Counted from the first letter of the stretch, positions 10,456-19,185 are shown. The stretch is 64,000 bases of DNA from Coriobacteriia bacterium (GCA_030530215.1 JAUMVJ010000001.1:56158-120157), one strand, 5' to 3'. Notes: generated by a model not told the origin, from the sequence alone. Numbers and translations are program-made.

Positions 10456-11121
10456 TTAGTGCCAGAGACGCGAAACTTCAAGCTCGGCGAAATTACCTAT
10501 GTGCACGTCGGGGGCAAGCCCGCCCAAGCCTTCAAGCTCGGCAGACGCGCTTTCTCCCCCGCCGGTGACGCCCACAACCTTATAGCCAGCACGCTTAAGC
10601 GTTGCCATGGCGTAAGAAGAATCTTCGAAACCCCAGGTAGCTTCTTTATCGGTGCCCATGAGTTCGAGCGCATGGTTGTACACAAGGGGCTCACGCTTGG
10701 TGGTGCCCAAATCGTCAACCGAAACAATAGCGCTGAAATACTCGCTCACCCCGGCGGCGCCGAGGCCCGCCTTAAGGTAACTTGCCGGCGACGAGGAAGC
10801 GATGCTCATGGTGATGCCTGCACGCGCACAAGCCTCCAAAAACTCGGCGGCACCTGGAAGAAGCTCGGCGCGCGCGTACTCGGCAAGCAGGTACTCATCC
10901 ATCAGCGACAAAGCATGACGCACGCTTTTGCCCAAGCCCTGGGTCTCATGGAACCAGCGGGCGGTTTCCTTGATGGTGAAAGTGACGAGCAAAACCCGGT
11001 CGTCCTCGGTCACCTGGCCGCCGCATAAACCGCAGAGGTAGCCTTCCATACCCCGCCAAGCAGGAATGGAATCAAGCAGCGTGCCATCGCAATCGAAGAT
11101 CGCACCGGGCTTCATCGTCAT
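10456..11121 (-). CDS. HAD-superfamily phosphatase (beta-phosphoglucomutase-like)
   Basis: A 221-residue haloacid-dehalogenase hydrolase with the nucleophile motif FDCDGTLLDS (about 9-18), ASSSP (motif II serine near 112) and a C-terminal GFEDSSYAM motif. Subfamily IA with an alpha-helical cap is likely. The substrate is not determinable; such enzymes often dephosphorylate sugar phosphates. It starts 32 bases after the aminotransferase gene on the same strand, which suggests an operon. ATG at 11121 or 11115 are both possible; AAAGGA is upstream of both. Confidence 0.85.
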   Translation of the reverse strand: MTMKPGAIFDCDGTLLDSIPAWRGMEGYLCGLCGGQVTEDDRVLLVTFTIKETARWFHETQGLGKSVRHALSLMDEYLLAEYARAELLPGAAEFLEACARAGITMSIASSSPASYLKAGLGAAGVSEYFSAIVSVDDLGTTKREPLVYNHALELMGTDKEATWGFEDSSYAMATLKRAGYKVVGVTGGGESASAELEGLGGLAPDVHIGNFAELEVSRLWH

Positions 11122-11153
11122 AGTTTTTGCTTTCCTTTGGCAGACTGCCGCAG

Positions 11154-12341
11154 CTACTGCTGCTCGTCGTAGGCCTTTTTCAGGGCAGCGAAAGCGGGCA
11201 AGGAGTTCTCGATGGTCTCGCGCGCGATGCAGTAGCTCAAGCGGAACCAACCCTTGCCTCCGAAACCGTCGGAGGGGCAGAACAAAAGCTCGAAGTCCTT
11301 GGCGCGCTCGCTGAAGGCCTTGGCGTCGGGCTCGAGCGCCTTGACCCACAGGTAAAAGGCTCCATCGGGCTCAACGAACTCGTAGCCCAGCTCAGAGAGG
11401 CCCTGGGTCAGGATTTCGCGATTGACGCGATAAGCCTCGACGTCGGAGGGAAGCTCGATGCATTCCTGGAGCACGCGCTGCCACAGGGCGCTGCAGCAGA
11501 TATAGCCCAAAGAACGACCGGCGCCCTGGATGGCAAAGGTGGTTTCCTCGGGGTTGTCCATCAGGTCGGACACATAAATGAAGCCCAGGCGCTCGCCAGG
11601 AAGGCTCAAGGTCTTCGAGTAGCTGTAGCACAGAATAGTGCGCGCGTAGATAGCGGGGACGAAGGGAACTTCCTTGCCGTAGGTGATGGCGCGGTAGGGC
11701 TCGTCGGAGATCAGATAGATCTTGGTGCCGAATTCCTCTTCCTTCTTGCGCATGGCTTCGGCCAGGCGCTCAAGGCTCTCGCGCGTGTAGATGGCTCCAA
11801 CGGGGTTGTTGGGGCTGTTGACCACGATGGCGGCCGTCTTAGGAGTGATGGCTGCCTCGATGGCGGGCACGTCAAGCTGGAAGCTGGGCTCCAGGCAAGG
11901 CACCTCGACGATGGAGGCACCTGCTGCCTCGACCCAGGTTTTGTACTCGGTGAAGTACGGAGAAGGAACGATGACTTCCTCGCCCGGGGAGGCAACGGCC
12001 TTGAAGGAAATGGCCAGCGAGGACGATGCGCCCGAGGTAATGTAAACCTGGTCGGGCTTGGCATCGATGGGGAAATGGCGCTTCAGGTGCTCGGCCACCG
12101 CAACGCGCGTCTCCCAGGAGCCGGGGCTGGGGGTGTAGCTGTGCAGCGCCACGGGATCTTCCTCAAGAAGGCGACGGATGCAATCGTTTACCTCTTCGGG
12201 GGCGGGAACGCTCGGGTTGCCGATGCTGAAGTCGAAAACTTTGTCTTCGCCAATCTCGGCCTTACGTTGAAGGCCATAGGCGAACAAAGCGCGGATGTCG
12301 TTGGGGGCACTACCCAGGTCGATGCATTTCTGGTTGAGCAT
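11154..12341 (-). CDS. PLP-dependent class I/II aminotransferase
   Basis: A 395-residue fold-type I aminotransferase. NSPNNPVG (about 175-182), SDEPY (about 212-216) and SYSKTLSLPGERLG, whose lysine (about K243) binds PLP, are all visible. Its overall pattern is like aspartate/aromatic aminotransferases; substrate is not resolved. It probably forms an operon with the HAD gene. The roughly 125-base leader between a GATAAT box and the ATG folds into a long branched structure, so expression may be RNA-regulated. If its substrate is aromatic or branched-chain, it would feed the 2-oxoacid oxidoreductase encoded at 23-26 kb, but this is inference. Confidence 0.88.
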   Translation of the reverse strand: MLNQKCIDLGSAPNDIRALFAYGLQRKAEIGEDKVFDFSIGNPSVPAPEEVNDCIRRLLEEDPVALHSYTPSPGSWETRVAVAEHLKRHFPIDAKPDQVYITSGASSSLAISFKAVASPGEEVIVPSPYFTEYKTWVEAAGASIVEVPCLEPSFQLDVPAIEAAITPKTAAIVVNSPNNPVGAIYTRESLERLAEAMRKKEEEFGTKIYLISDEPYRAITYGKEVPFVPAIYARTILCYSYSKTLSLPGERLGFIYVSDLMDNPEETTFAIQGAGRSLGYICCSALWQRVLQECIELPSDVEAYRVNREILTQGLSELGYEFVEPDGAFYLWVKALEPDAKAFSERAKDFELLFCPSDGFGGKGWFRLSYCIARETIENSLPAFAALKKAYDEQQ

Positions 12342-12480
12342 AGGTTCTTCTTTCCATAATGTCCAAGCCGGACCGAGACCCTAGGCAAACCGCAGACGGC
12401 GCCGGAAGCGACGCCGAAGTAAGCCTTCGCTGCTGAGGAGCCTGGGTTGTCGGTCTTCGCGATTTAGGTTCCCATTATCC
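12342..12480 (-). promoter_or_regulatory. Structured leader of the aminotransferase operon (riboswitch-like)
   Basis: On the minus strand a GATAAT box (12474-12479) precedes a leader of about 125 bases. About ten bases into it, 12440-12455 pairs with 12371-12386 in a 14-bp helix with one mismatch and two bulges. Inside this helix GCAG/CTGC (12392-12395 with 12430-12433) encloses two hairpins, one of GGCG/CGCC and one of CGAAG/CTTCG. The outer helix closes about 30 bases before the ATG, a layout typical of cis-regulatory RNAs. It matches no riboswitch class known to me. The plus strand could fold similarly, so the strand is inferred from the promoter and gene position. Confidence 0.45.
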
Positions 12481-12551
12481 GCCTTCCCCTGCGTTTGGCG
12501 CGCAAAAAATGCAAGCGGCACATAAATAAGGGTGGTATCATTTTCCGCACG

Positions 12552-12762
12552 TTGCAGGCGTGGCAACTCTCTGTCGGTAAGCGAGGCCCTTGGCTTTCGC
12601 GCAGCAGGCAGCAGTCACAGGCCCTATGGCTTGACGCCGTGCAAGCAACGTTTCGGTATGTAGACGAAAGCAGCCACATACCTCACCCGTTGCTTGACCC
12701 TCCCCCACTCGGGTCAAGTAAAAGAAAGGCGTTCCCTATCGTTCAAGGGAGCGCCTTTCGCC
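12552..12762 (+). ncRNA. Candidate structured RNA upstream of tRNA-Leu, with terminator
   Basis: A 5' arm TTGCAGGCGT (12552-12561) pairs with 12634-12644. CAAGCAACG (12642-12650) pairs with CGTTGCTTG (12688-12696), extended by GGTATGT/ACATACC. CTTGACCC (12693-12700) pairs with GGGTCAAG (12711-12718). Neighbouring helices share bases, so they exclude one another. A 14-bp hairpin (12724-12737 with 12746-12759) followed by CCTTTTC could end a plus-strand transcript; on the minus strand it is followed by TTTT. No coding frame here looks real. It is not recognisable as SRP, 6S, tmRNA or RNase P RNA. Strand and ends are uncertain. Confidence 0.4.
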
Positions 12763-12916
12763 TTTTCGGCGCTGCGACCCTTCTTACGAGAAGGCGCTCG
12801 CTCTTGGCGGCACGGCCCTTTTCGGAGTTGCGCCACTTTCAGCGTCGCGCCCCTTTTCAAGGTGCATCTTTTTCCCGTTGCCGCAAAAGGTCCAATCTGT
12901 TAGGATTTGTTCCTGC

Positions 12917-13000
12917 GCCGGAGTGGCGGAATGGCAGACGCGGTGGTCTCAAAAACCATTGGTTAACACCGTGTGGGTTCGAATCCCACCTCCGGCACCA
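12917..13000 (+). tRNA. tRNA-Leu (anticodon CAA, reads UUG), CCA encoded
   Basis: The acceptor stem GCCGGAG/CTCCGGC, long class II variable arm (GGT-TAAC-ACC), T arm GTGGG-TTCGAAT-CCCAC and 3' ACCA are all present. The anticodon stem GTGGT/ACCAT holds loop CTCAAAA, giving anticodon CAA at 12950-12952. Discriminator A73 fits leucine identity. Confidence 0.96.
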
Positions 13001-13010
13001 GCTGCATGCA

Positions 13011-13036
13011 AAGGGAACCCAATCGGGTTCCCTTTT
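13011..13036 (+). terminator. Terminator after tRNA-Leu
   Basis: A 10-bp perfect stem AAGGGAACCC/GGGTTCCCTT with an AATC loop runs into TTTCGTTTTC, a standard intrinsic terminator 10 bases after the tRNA. Confidence 0.9.
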
Positions 13037-13185
13037 TCGTTTTCGTAAGATTCCCAATTTCCGCGAGGCCCCTTCGGTCACGTAAGTTTCCGGGTTCTGG
13101 CCGGGCCTTATCCGTGTTTGGGCGCATTGTTCAGCAAGAATTCCATCGTTTCCAAAAACACCGCCGCGCAGTGAAAGAAGGAGCC

Positions 13186-13656
13186 ATGGAATTCGCCCTG
13201 TATGCTTGCGCCGCCGCAGCACTTGTTGCCGCGGTCGTCGTCGACCTGAACCGAAGGATCATCCCGAACGCGCTGATCGTTTGCCTTTTGACCTTGCGCC
13301 TTGTTGCCGTAGGGCTAAGCGCACTGGGGTTCATCAGCCAGGATTCCTGGGGACTGCCATCCTTCCTTGATTCGGCGCTTGCAAGCCTTGCGTTCACCTT
13401 CCTTGTGCTCATGACGGCACTGGTAGCAGGAAAGCTGGAGAAAAAGGAAGCGCTCGGGATGGGGGACGTGAAGCTCTACGCCGTTTGCATGCTCTGGTTC
13501 GCGCCCGCCTCAAGCTTTCTTTTCCTGTTTTTATCCTCGCTCTTCGGGATTGCACTGGCGTTTGCCTACCGCGCAATCATGAAGGAGACGAACTTCCCTT
13601 TTGCACCCGCCATCGCACTCGCCTTCTTCGTTACCCTGATGGCCGATTTCTTTTGA
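13186..13656 (+). CDS. Prepilin peptidase, A24 family (TadV/CpaA-like)
   Basis: A 156-residue integral membrane aspartyl protease. The two catalytic aspartates lie in VVVDLNRRIIPN (D20) and GMGDVK (D94), the hallmark of A24 prepilin/preflagellin peptidases. It has about five to six spans and lacks the N-terminal methyltransferase domain, like TadV/CpaA. It would cleave type IV or Flp prepilins at the membrane. The ATG at 13186 follows AAGGAG closely. No pilin, ATPase or secretin genes are nearby, so it acts on a system encoded elsewhere. Confidence 0.85.
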   Translation: MEFALYACAAAALVAAVVVDLNRRIIPNALIVCLLTLRLVAVGLSALGFISQDSWGLPSFLDSALASLAFTFLVLMTALVAGKLEKKEALGMGDVKLYAVCMLWFAPASSFLFLFLSSLFGIALAFAYRAIMKETNFPFAPAIALAFFVTLMADFF

Positions 13657-13707
13657 CTTTAGAGCGAAAACCGGTGCCTCAAAACTGAACTTATAGAACA
13701 AAACTGA

Positions 13708-13743
13708 AGCAACCTGGCCCCGGGAACCCAAAACCAGGTTGCT
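13708..13743 (-). terminator. Hairpin terminator between convergent genes
   Basis: A 10-bp perfect stem AGCAACCTGG/CCAGGTTGCT lies between the convergent prepilin peptidase and aldo/keto reductase genes. On the minus strand it is followed by TCAGTTTTGTTC. Confidence 0.6.
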
Positions 13744-13858
13744 GTGCAGCAATCGCTCTTAACGTGCGTCGATCGCAGGACGCATGAGCAAGGCGGAATT
13801 ATCGAGGCAGCCCTTACCCATCAACGTAAAGCGGATCGTACTCGCGTTTCAATTCCCT

Positions 13859-14995
13859 CTAGCCCTCAAGAAGCTTGGTGAATTTTTCAAGCTCGCCGGG
13901 GATGTCGATTTGCTGGGGGCACACCTCGGAACAGGCGCCGCATTGCAGGCAGTCCTCGGGGCGCTGGCCCTCAGGCGTTGCCCCGATTGCGAACGGGGCA
14001 AGGAAACCGCCGCCCGTGAATTTGTGCTCGGCATACAACTCGAGCATGCGCGGGATGTCGATTCCCTGCGGGCAATGGTCCACGCAATAGCAGCACCCGG
14101 TGCAAGGCGAAACATCACCTGCGATCATATTCTTGGCAACAGCGTCGAGTACCTCGAGCTCCGTCGCCGAAAGAGGCTTGTCGTCGGACAAGACTGCGAT
14201 GTTTTCTTTGGCCTGCTCAAACGAAGAACTGCCGCACAAAATGGTTAGCACCTGGGGCTGGGCGGCCAGATAACGCAGCGCCCACGCAACATTGCCCTCA
14301 TCGGGACGCGCGGCGCGCAGCATGCCCTCTTGCTTCTCGCTCAAATTCACCAGGCGCCCGCCGCGCAAGGGCTCCATGCAAATAACCGGCAAATCATATT
14401 CCTTGGCCAAACGAAACTTGGTTTTGGCATCCTGGAATTCGTAATCAAGGTAGTTAAGCTGGATCTGGCAAAAATCCATGTCTTTGCCGTAGGCCTTGAG
14501 GAAGCGCTCGGTGGTTTCGGTGGTGCCGTGCACCGAGAATCCCAGATGCTTGATGCGACCGTTCCTCTTTTGCTCCATCAAATACGAAAAGGTGCCGTAT
14601 TTCGCATCATCAAGGTATGCGTCGATATTCACTTCGCACACATTGTGGAAAAGGTAGAAATCAAAGTATTCGACCTGACATTTGCGCAGCTGCTCCTCGA
14701 AAATCTCGGCAGTCTTGCCCCAGTTCGCGGAATCATAGCCAGGGAACTTGTCGGCCAAAAAGAAGCTCTCGCGCGGATGGCGGGCAAGAGCGCGCCCCAT
14801 GGCAATCTCCGACTGGCCCGAGTGATAAGCCCATGCCGTATCGAAGTAGTTGACGCCCTGTTCGATGGCGTAATCAACCATCTTGAAAAGCTGTTCTTCG
14901 TCAATTTTCGCGTTGTCGTCGCCGACTACGGGCAGACGCATGCATCCCATTCCGTACAAAGACACCTGTGCATCTTTGAATTCGCGGTAATTCAT
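13859..14995 (-). CDS. Aldo/keto reductase with C-terminal 4Fe-4S ferredoxin domain
   Basis: A 378-residue fusion. Residues about 1-270 are an AKR TIM barrel with NYFDTAWAYHSG (catalytic Asp about 52, Tyr about 57), a DKFPG lysine and a C-terminal NAD(P) region (GSSSFEQAKENI). Residues about 285-378 carry two cysteine clusters, CTGCCYCVDHCP and CLQCGACSEVCP, expected to bind two [4Fe-4S] clusters. Members of this ferredoxin-tailed class occur in anaerobes and presumably couple carbonyl reduction or oxidation to low-potential electrons; the substrate is unknown. The ATG is set by GGAGGAGGG upstream. It is monocistronic, between terminators. Confidence 0.88.
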   Translation of the reverse strand: MNYREFKDAQVSLYGMGCMRLPVVGDDNAKIDEEQLFKMVDYAIEQGVNYFDTAWAYHSGQSEIAMGRALARHPRESFFLADKFPGYDSANWGKTAEIFEEQLRKCQVEYFDFYLFHNVCEVNIDAYLDDAKYGTFSYLMEQKRNGRIKHLGFSVHGTTETTERFLKAYGKDMDFCQIQLNYLDYEFQDAKTKFRLAKEYDLPVICMEPLRGGRLVNLSEKQEGMLRAARPDEGNVAWALRYLAAQPQVLTILCGSSSFEQAKENIAVLSDDKPLSATELEVLDAVAKNMIAGDVSPCTGCCYCVDHCPQGIDIPRMLELYAEHKFTGGGFLAPFAIGATPEGQRPEDCLQCGACSEVCPQQIDIPGELEKFTKLLEG

Positions 14996-15090
14996 CGCAA
15001 ACCCTCCTCCTATTCGCTCCATTCATCCTTCTGAATGAAAAGTATAGCGTATATAAGTGACAGAGTGTTACTTACATTAAAGGCGCAAAA

Positions 15091-15125
15091 GAACCCTGCC
15101 ATGAAGGAATTGCATGACAGGGTTC
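15091..15125 (-). terminator. Terminator after argF
   Basis: GAACCCTG and CAGGGTTC form the outer stem, with one mismatch and an inner CATG/CATG. The minus-strand 3' side runs into TTTTGCG. Confidence 0.8.
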
Positions 15126-15158
15126 GAAAGCTTGAAGCGCGATATCTTGGCGCGCTGG

Positions 15159-16151
15159 CTACTTCAAGGTTGCGTAGATGATTGCCTTGATTGCGTGCAT
15201 GCGATTTTCGGCCTCATCGAAGACAACGGAGCGCTTGGACTCGAAGACCTCGTCGGTGACCTCGAGCTCCTCGATGCCGAACTTTTTAGCGATGTTGGCA
15301 CCGACCGTCGTCTTAGTGTCGTGGTAGGAAGGCAGGCAATGCATGAAGATCGCGTTGCTGGCGGCCATGCCCATAACCTCGGCATTTACCTGATAAGGCT
15401 GCAAAAGCTCGATGCGCTTGCCCCAGATTTCGTCGGGCTCGCCCATGGAAACCCAGATGTCGGTGTAGACGGCATTAGCGTTGGCGACGCCCTCGGCCAC
15501 ATCCTCGGTCAGCAAAATCTCGGAGTCGTTTTCGGCAGCGATGGCGCGGCAAGTGTCGACCAAAGACTGCTCGGGCATCTGCTCCTTGGGGCCGCAGGCG
15601 CAGAAGTTCACACCGAGCTTAGCGCAGACGACCATAAGAGAATTGGCCACGTTGTTCTGCGCATCGCCCATGAAGGTGAGTTTCAGGCCGGCAAGGGAGC
15701 CGAACTTCTCGCGCAGAGTGAGCATGTCAGCGATCATCTGGGTCGGGTGGAACTCAGTGGTAAGGCCGTTCCACACGGGAACGCCGGCGTTGGCGGCCAG
15801 TTCCTCGACGATTTCCTGACCGTAGCCGCGATACTCGATGCCATCGAACATGCGCCCGAGCACGCGTGCGGTGTCTTCGATGGATTCCTTCTTGCCCATC
15901 TGCGACGAACCCGGGTCAAGGTAGACCACGCCCATTCCTAGGTCGCGGCCAGCGACCTCGAAGGAGCAACGAGTGCGTGTGGAAGTTTTCTCAAACAAAA
16001 GAACGATGTTCTTGCCGGCAAGATGCGCATGGGGCGTACCCGTACGCTTGAGGTCCTTGAAATTCTGGGCCAGATCGATCAGATAGGTGATTTCCTCGGA
16101 GCTGAAATCCAACAACTTGAGGAAGTGACGGCCGCTCAGGTTGACTCCCAT
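15159..16151 (-). CDS. argF: Ornithine carbamoyltransferase
   Basis: A 330-residue transcarbamylase with the carbamoyl-phosphate motif STRTR (57-61) in EKTSTRTRCSFE, HPTQM (about 136) and the ornithine/catalytic HCLP (about 273). It makes citrulline from ornithine and carbamoyl phosphate. Without arcA, arcC or other arg genes nearby, anabolic and catabolic roles cannot be told apart; the FEKTSTRTRCSFE-HCLPS pattern fits the OTCase class. The ATG follows AAAGGA. It lies 63 bases downstream of pyrC on the same strand, so both carbamoyl-phosphate users are adjacent. Confidence 0.93.
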   Translation of the reverse strand: MGVNLSGRHFLKLLDFSSEEITYLIDLAQNFKDLKRTGTPHAHLAGKNIVLLFEKTSTRTRCSFEVAGRDLGMGVVYLDPGSSQMGKKESIEDTARVLGRMFDGIEYRGYGQEIVEELAANAGVPVWNGLTTEFHPTQMIADMLTLREKFGSLAGLKLTFMGDAQNNVANSLMVVCAKLGVNFCACGPKEQMPEQSLVDTCRAIAAENDSEILLTEDVAEGVANANAVYTDIWVSMGEPDEIWGKRIELLQPYQVNAEVMGMAASNAIFMHCLPSYHDTKTTVGANIAKKFGIEELEVTDEVFESKRSVVFDEAENRMHAIKAIIYATLK

Positions 16152-16214
16152 GGGTTTCCTTTCTTGAAAAAACAAAGCGCCCGGGCAATGCCCAGGCGCC
16201 GTTTACGCCATAGC

Positions 16215-17525
16215 TTATTTTACCAGTTCGCCGTCGCGCATCTTTGCAACGCCGTTAACATACACGTCAGTGGCGCGCCCGACGAAGCTGGCACCGATGA
16301 AGCCGCAGTTCTTCGCCTTCGACTCGAAATCGTCGGCGGTAACCGTCCAGGCAAGCTCGGGATCGATGATGGTAAGGCTGGCAGCCGAGCCAGGCTCGAT
16401 CTTAACCGGCTCGATGCCGATGATCTTGCGCGGGTTCACAGCCATCAGCTCAACCATACGATCGTAGCCGATGACCTGCGGTTTTACCAGATTGGTAAGC
16501 ACCGCGCCCACCGAGGTTTCGATGCCGGTCATGCCGAAGGGCGCCAGCTCGAACTCGCGGGCCTTCTCGTTCTCGGAATGGGGCGCGTGGTCGGTGACGA
16601 TGCAGTCGACCGTGCCGTCAACCACGCCGGCGATGAGCGCCTTGGCGTCGTCGGCGGTGCGCAGAGGCGGGTTGACTTTAAGGTAGGTGTTGTAATCTTC
16701 GCCGATAAGATCTTCGGTAAGGAACATGTGATGCGGGGTGACCTCGCAGGTAACCGTGGAGCCCTCGGCCTTGGCCTTGCGCACGATATCCAGGCCGTGC
16801 GCGGAGGTGAGGTGCTGAATGTGCAGATGCGCGCCCGTCAAACGAGCCAGTTCGATGTCGCGCGCGATGTGAAGTTCCTCGCCGGCGGCCGGCCAGCCGA
16901 GCATGCCTAAGCGCGTCGAGGCAACACCTTCGTTAACCTGACCTGCGTCGACCAGCGATTCATCCTGGCAGTGGTCCATGATGGGGTGGCCAAACTGCAC
17001 GGCGTAGTCCATAACGCGGCGCATCATGCCGGCGTTCTGGATACCGCGGCCGTCGTCGGTGTAGGCAACCGCGCCGTGGGCATCCATGTCGCCCATCTCG
17101 GCCAAAGCCTCGCCTTTCAGGCCCTGAGTGCAGGCGCCTGCCACATGAACGTTGCAGTTGTCGGCGGCAAGAGCGCGGTCCTTGACGAACTCAACGAGCG
17201 CCGCGGTGTCGACCACAGGCTTGGTGTTGGCCATGCAGCAGATGTCGGTAAAGCCGCCGTGAACGGCAGCGCGCGTGCCCGAAGCCACATCTTCTTTGTA
17301 CTCGAAGCCCGGCTCGCGCAGATGAACGTGGATATCCACCAGGCCGGGAACAAGGATCTTACCCGCAAGGTCGCGCACCTCGTCGGCTGCGGCGGCCTCG
17401 GGGGACGTAGCGGCAAGGTCGGCGCCCACCTGGGCGATTTTACCCTCGTCGATTAAGACGTCGACCACTGCATCAAGGCCGACTTGGGGATCGACGGCGC
17501 GTACGTTTTTAATGAGCGTTTTCAT
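16215..17525 (-). CDS. pyrC: Dihydroorotase (class I)
   Basis: A 436-residue amidohydrolase with the metal motif HVHLREPG (66-73), ANTKPVVD and the later metal histidines in VTCEVTPHH and VTDHAPH. It cyclises carbamoyl-aspartate to dihydroorotate. The chosen ATG has GGAGG 8 bases upstream and lies 17 bases inside the end of pyrB. Third gene of pyrR-pyrB-pyrC; the rest of the pathway (carAB, pyrD, pyrF, pyrE) is not in the window downstream. Confidence 0.95.
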   Translation of the reverse strand: MKTLIKNVRAVDPQVGLDAVVDVLIDEGKIAQVGADLAATSPEAAAADEVRDLAGKILVPGLVDIHVHLREPGFEYKEDVASGTRAAVHGGFTDICCMANTKPVVDTAALVEFVKDRALAADNCNVHVAGACTQGLKGEALAEMGDMDAHGAVAYTDDGRGIQNAGMMRRVMDYAVQFGHPIMDHCQDESLVDAGQVNEGVASTRLGMLGWPAAGEELHIARDIELARLTGAHLHIQHLTSAHGLDIVRKAKAEGSTVTCEVTPHHMFLTEDLIGEDYNTYLKVNPPLRTADDAKALIAGVVDGTVDCIVTDHAPHSENEKAREFELAPFGMTGIETSVGAVLTNLVKPQVIGYDRMVELMAVNPRKIIGIEPVKIEPGSAASLTIIDPELAWTVTADDFESKAKNCGFIGASFVGRATDVYVNGVAKMRDGELVK

Positions 17526-18453
17526 CTTCATTTCCTCCAAGTAGCAGATACAGAACGGCCATGCGCACCAGAACGCCGGAATACACCTGGTCCAAAATCA
17601 CCGAATGAGTGGGATGGTCGGCCATGAAACTGTCGAGTTCAACGCCGCGGTTGATAGGGCCGGGGTGGCACACGATAGCGTCGGGCTTCATGAGCTTCTC
17701 GCGCTCGCGGTTAAGGCCGTAGAGCATGCTGTACTCGCGCAAGCTCGGGTAGGGCGCGCCTTCCAAGCGCTCGAGCTGGATGCGAAGCATGTACACCACA
17801 TCGAGCTCGGGAAGAACCTCGTCGAGCTTGCTGGTGACGCGGTCGGCGCCCAGCACGTCGGGGCGCGCGGGCAAAAGCGTGTTCGGTGCAATGAAGGTCA
17901 CGTGGGCGCCCATCTTCTTCAAAGCGGGAACCAGGGAACCGCAGACGCGCGAATGGTTGATGTCGCCGATGATGCCGACCTTCAGGCCCTCAAAGCTGCC
18001 CTTGTGGCGCCAAATGGTGTAAAGGTCCAAAAGGGCCTGCGTAGGATGCTGATGCTTGCCGTCGCCCGCGTCGATGACGTGGACGCCGGATTTCTCGGCG
18101 ACTTGGCGCGGCACGCCCGCGTGCTTGTCACGCACGACGATCATGTCGATTTTGTAAGAGCACAAGGTGGCCACGGTGTCGTCCAGGCTCTCGCCCTTGA
18201 CCGTGGAAGTGCTGGAGCCACCGAAGTTGAGCGTGTCGCACGACAAGCGCTTCTCGGCCAGCTCGAAGGAAGAACGCGTGCGAGTTGAGGGCTCGTTAAA
18301 CATGTTGACGACGGTGAAGCCGCGCAAGGTCGGGACCTTCTTCACGCGGCGCTCGTTGACGGCACGGAAGGTATCGGCCGTCTTCAGGATGGTCATGATG
18401 TCCTCGGCCGAGTATTCGTTGATGTCGATAAGGTGCTTATGGTTGAAGGCCAT
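17509..18453 (-). CDS. pyrB: Aspartate carbamoyltransferase catalytic subunit
   Basis: A 314-residue protein with STRTRSSFE (56-64), HPTQALLD (about 136) and CHPGPINRGVE. It makes carbamoyl-aspartate, the first committed pyrimidine step. No regulatory PyrI gene is adjacent, in keeping with PyrR-based control. Start and stop overlap its neighbours (TAATG with pyrR; 17 bases with pyrC), showing tight operon packing. Confidence 0.96.
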   Translation of the reverse strand: MAFNHKHLIDINEYSAEDIMTILKTADTFRAVNERRVKKVPTLRGFTVVNMFNEPSTRTRSSFELAEKRLSCDTLNFGGSSTSTVKGESLDDTVATLCSYKIDMIVVRDKHAGVPRQVAEKSGVHVIDAGDGKHQHPTQALLDLYTIWRHKGSFEGLKVGIIGDINHSRVCGSLVPALKKMGAHVTFIAPNTLLPARPDVLGADRVTSKLDEVLPELDVVYMLRIQLERLEGAPYPSLREYSMLYGLNREREKLMKPDAIVCHPGPINRGVELDSFMADHPTHSVILDQVYSGVLVRMAVLYLLLGGNEDENAH

Positions 18454-19145
18454 TAGTCCTCTCCTCCTGCAGAGCTTGCGTTTTGGCCGGTGGGGGCGGC
18501 GCCGATGCGAGCGCCTGCGGGAACCTGCCTGATCTGCACTTCATCCGCCCCGTCGGTTTCCTTAAGGAAGACGGCGACCTGCTCCTCGCGGGAGGTCGGG
18601 ATTTCTTTGCCAACGTAGTCGGCGCGGATGGGCAGCTGGCGATGACCGCGGTCGGCCAGAACGGCCAGCTGAACGCTTTCGGGGCGGCCAATGTCGCGCA
18701 GGGCGTCGAGCGCGGCGCGGACTGTGCGACCGGTGAACAGGACGTCGTCAACCAGGACGACCTGCTTGCCGTCGATCAAAAAGTCGATCTCGGTGGACTC
18801 AACCTGCGGGGCCAAGTAGGTTGTGTAATCGTCGCGATAGAAGCTGATGTCAAGCTTGCCAAGCGGAAGGCGCACTCCCTTGATCTTCTCGATCGCGTTG
18901 ACGAGCCTTGCAGCAAGGATGTCGCCGCGCGTGACGATGCCCACGACAACCAGGCCTTCGATGCCGCCGTTCTGCTCGATGATCTGGTGAGCCATGCGAA
19001 CGATGGCGCGCTCGATCTCGTCGGCATTCATGCAGATGGACTTAAGGCCCTCGGGCTTTGCCGTGGCGGAGCTTACGCCCCCGACGGCTGCGACCTGCGT
19101 ACCGGGCTCGGCCGGCGCGGCGGCCGTTTGCGATGCATTTTCCAT
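18453..19145 (-). CDS. pyrR: PyrR bifunctional regulator / uracil phosphoribosyltransferase, extended termini
   Basis: A 230-residue protein whose core (about 37-205) is PyrR, with the PRPP loop [18 protein letters not shown] (about 129-146) and [10 protein letters not shown]. In Gram-positives PyrR binds pyr mRNA in response to UMP/UTP and also has UPRTase activity. Compared with the usual length of about 180, there is an extra Ala/Pro-rich N terminus (about 35 residues) and a Gly/Ala-rich C-terminal tail (about 25). The ATG follows AAAGGG. The leader is only about 35 bases, leaving no room for a classic attenuator. Confidence 0.92.
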   Translation of the reverse strand: MENASQTAAAPAEPGTQVAAVGGVSSATAKPEGLKSICMNADEIERAIVRMAHQIIEQNGGIEGLVVVGIVTRGDILAARLVNAIEKIKGVRLPLGKLDISFYRDDYTTYLAPQVESTEIDFLIDGKQVVLVDDVLFTGRTVRAALDALRDIGRPESVQLAVLADRGHRQLPIRADYVGKEIPTSREEQVAVFLKETDGADEVQIRQVPAGARIGAAPTGQNASSAGGED

Positions 19146-19185
19146 AGGCACCCTTTCTTTGTGTACGGAGCCATTGGTTGATTAA

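Noticed and set aside
12529..12540. AGGGTGGTATCA resembling the T-box sequence of tRNA-sensing leaders
   Set aside because: The usual ACCGCG continuation and a nearby CCCT to form the antiterminator are missing, no specifier stem could be drawn, and no coding gene follows on that strand.
12552..12762. SRP RNA, 6S RNA, RNase P RNA or tmRNA as identity for the structured region
   Set aside because: The GGAAGGxAGCAGCC SRP loop, RNase P GAGGAAAGTCC and tmRNA GGGGxTGATTCTGGATT landmarks are absent; 6S could not be excluded but no large central bubble could be drawn.
12495..13085. Long plus-strand open frame across the structured region and tRNA-Leu
   Set aside because: It reads through a tRNA and two hairpins, has no ribosome site, and its composition is unlike a protein.
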